Source: CAYVAP01 sp964521065 (GTDB lineage: Bacteria > Bacteroidota > Bacteroidia > J057). Taken from it: a stretch of DNA of 64,000 bases. The notes under the pieces were generated by a model. It did not search any database, was not told the DNA's origin, and worked only from the letters and a program-made list of their open reading frames with translations. Below, in pieces: positions 63,637 through 64,000 of this stretch. Numbering within the stretch: the first letter of the stretch is position 1; the number at the start of each line of letters is the position of its first letter. A program made the position numbers and the translations under genes. Location: the NCBI GenBank assembly GCA_964521065.1, contig CAZFPQ010000001.1, positions 1 through 64,000 on the forward strand, written 5' to 3'.

Positions 63637-64000
63637 AAGTCCGCTTTTAACGAACTTTCTCAATAGAAGGCTGCTATAGGTCAACTTGTGTCACTGATGG
63701 AGAAAGATATGGGCTTTTGCAATTTAACATGGTCAAATTCTACTAAGTTTGCCCCATGTAAACGTGTAAGCTCGATCTAACCCAAAAGACCCAAAAAAAC
63801 TGGTAAATGAGGTTAGGAGTCAGGGAATAAGCAAATGCCTTTCAAGTTAACCTCTTTCTAATCTCACTCCCCTACCCCATAAACCAAATTTTCAAGTGAG
63901 CTATTCGCCAAATAAGTCATTGAGTACCAATTCTTTGCACAGCGAATACTCCCCTATTATTTTGTTTCTACTTAATTCAAACACCATACTTTTACAACCA
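63637..64000. other. intergenic to the window edge, no gene seen
   Basis: The final 364 bp are AT-rich and contain no open frame of note, no terminator hairpin with a strong T tract and no recognised RNA gene. Confidence 0.35.

Noticed and set aside
1..64000. CRISPR array, prophage, toxin-antitoxin or restriction system.
   Set aside because: I looked for regularly spaced repeats, integrase, capsid, methylase and toxin signatures and found none.

Overview
The window comes from a member of the Bacteroidota, most likely the Saprospiria/Lewinella-like branch (family level is an inference). The evidence is a gliding-motility type B (CHU_C) sorting domain on a large secreted protein, a SusC-like plug signature (VVIVGYGT), promoters of the Bacteroidota type (TTTG, 20 bp, TAnnTTTG), few Shine-Dalgarno sites, and Bacteroidota-type versions of the ribosomal protein and RNA-binding genes.

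Region 1 (about 0.1-25.6 kb, all on the minus strand, read from right to left) is an exopolysaccharide/O-antigen type cluster. It opens with a WcaJ-like initiating glycosyl-1-phosphate transferase and a WecG/TagA-like transferase. It continues with GDP-mannose 4,6-dehydratase, at least eight further glycosyltransferases of several folds, a Wzx flippase, an acyltransferase, a CDP-hexose module (rfbC, rfbF, an SAF-domain oxidoreductase, rfbG), a Wzy-like polymerase and a GT61 enzyme. Two small unrecognised ORFs sit in it. No Wza/Wzc export genes are visible, so the cluster may continue beyond the left edge.

Region 2 (26-46 kb) is mixed housekeeping and carbohydrate metabolism: a trehalose synthase-maltokinase fusion, a Na/Pi-type transporter, a rhomboid protease, a single-domain voltage-gated cation channel, a beta-propeller/SPOR protein, a GH32 lipoprotein with a sugar porter (sucrose/fructan use), an omega-amidase-like nitrilase, an MBL hydrolase, an OmpA protein, Kdo transferase, a branched-chain aminotransferase and a DUF3626 protein.

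Region 3 (46-64 kb) holds an S9 peptidase, a giant alpha-2-macroglobulin-like protein carrying an internal SusC-type plug, riboflavin synthase, a T9SS-sorted fibronectin-type protein, the rplM-rpsI-rpsB operon, yraN, rpsA, a 189-bp MITE-like element and an outer-membrane barrel protein.

The most unusual signal is at 33.07-33.60 kb: two tandem small transcription units. Each has the same 21-bp upstream block and a perfect Bacteroidota promoter, followed by a tRNA-like body (one lacks an anticodon arm, the other has an aberrant one), a nearly identical (TAG)n-TCCTT trailer and its own terminator. The trailer is antisense, over 12 plus 8 base pairs, to the sequence directly before the start codon of the sugar porter gene 5 kb away. 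This suggests a pair of tRNA-processed trailer sRNAs that may control the sucrose/fructan operon. That role is inferred from sequence only.
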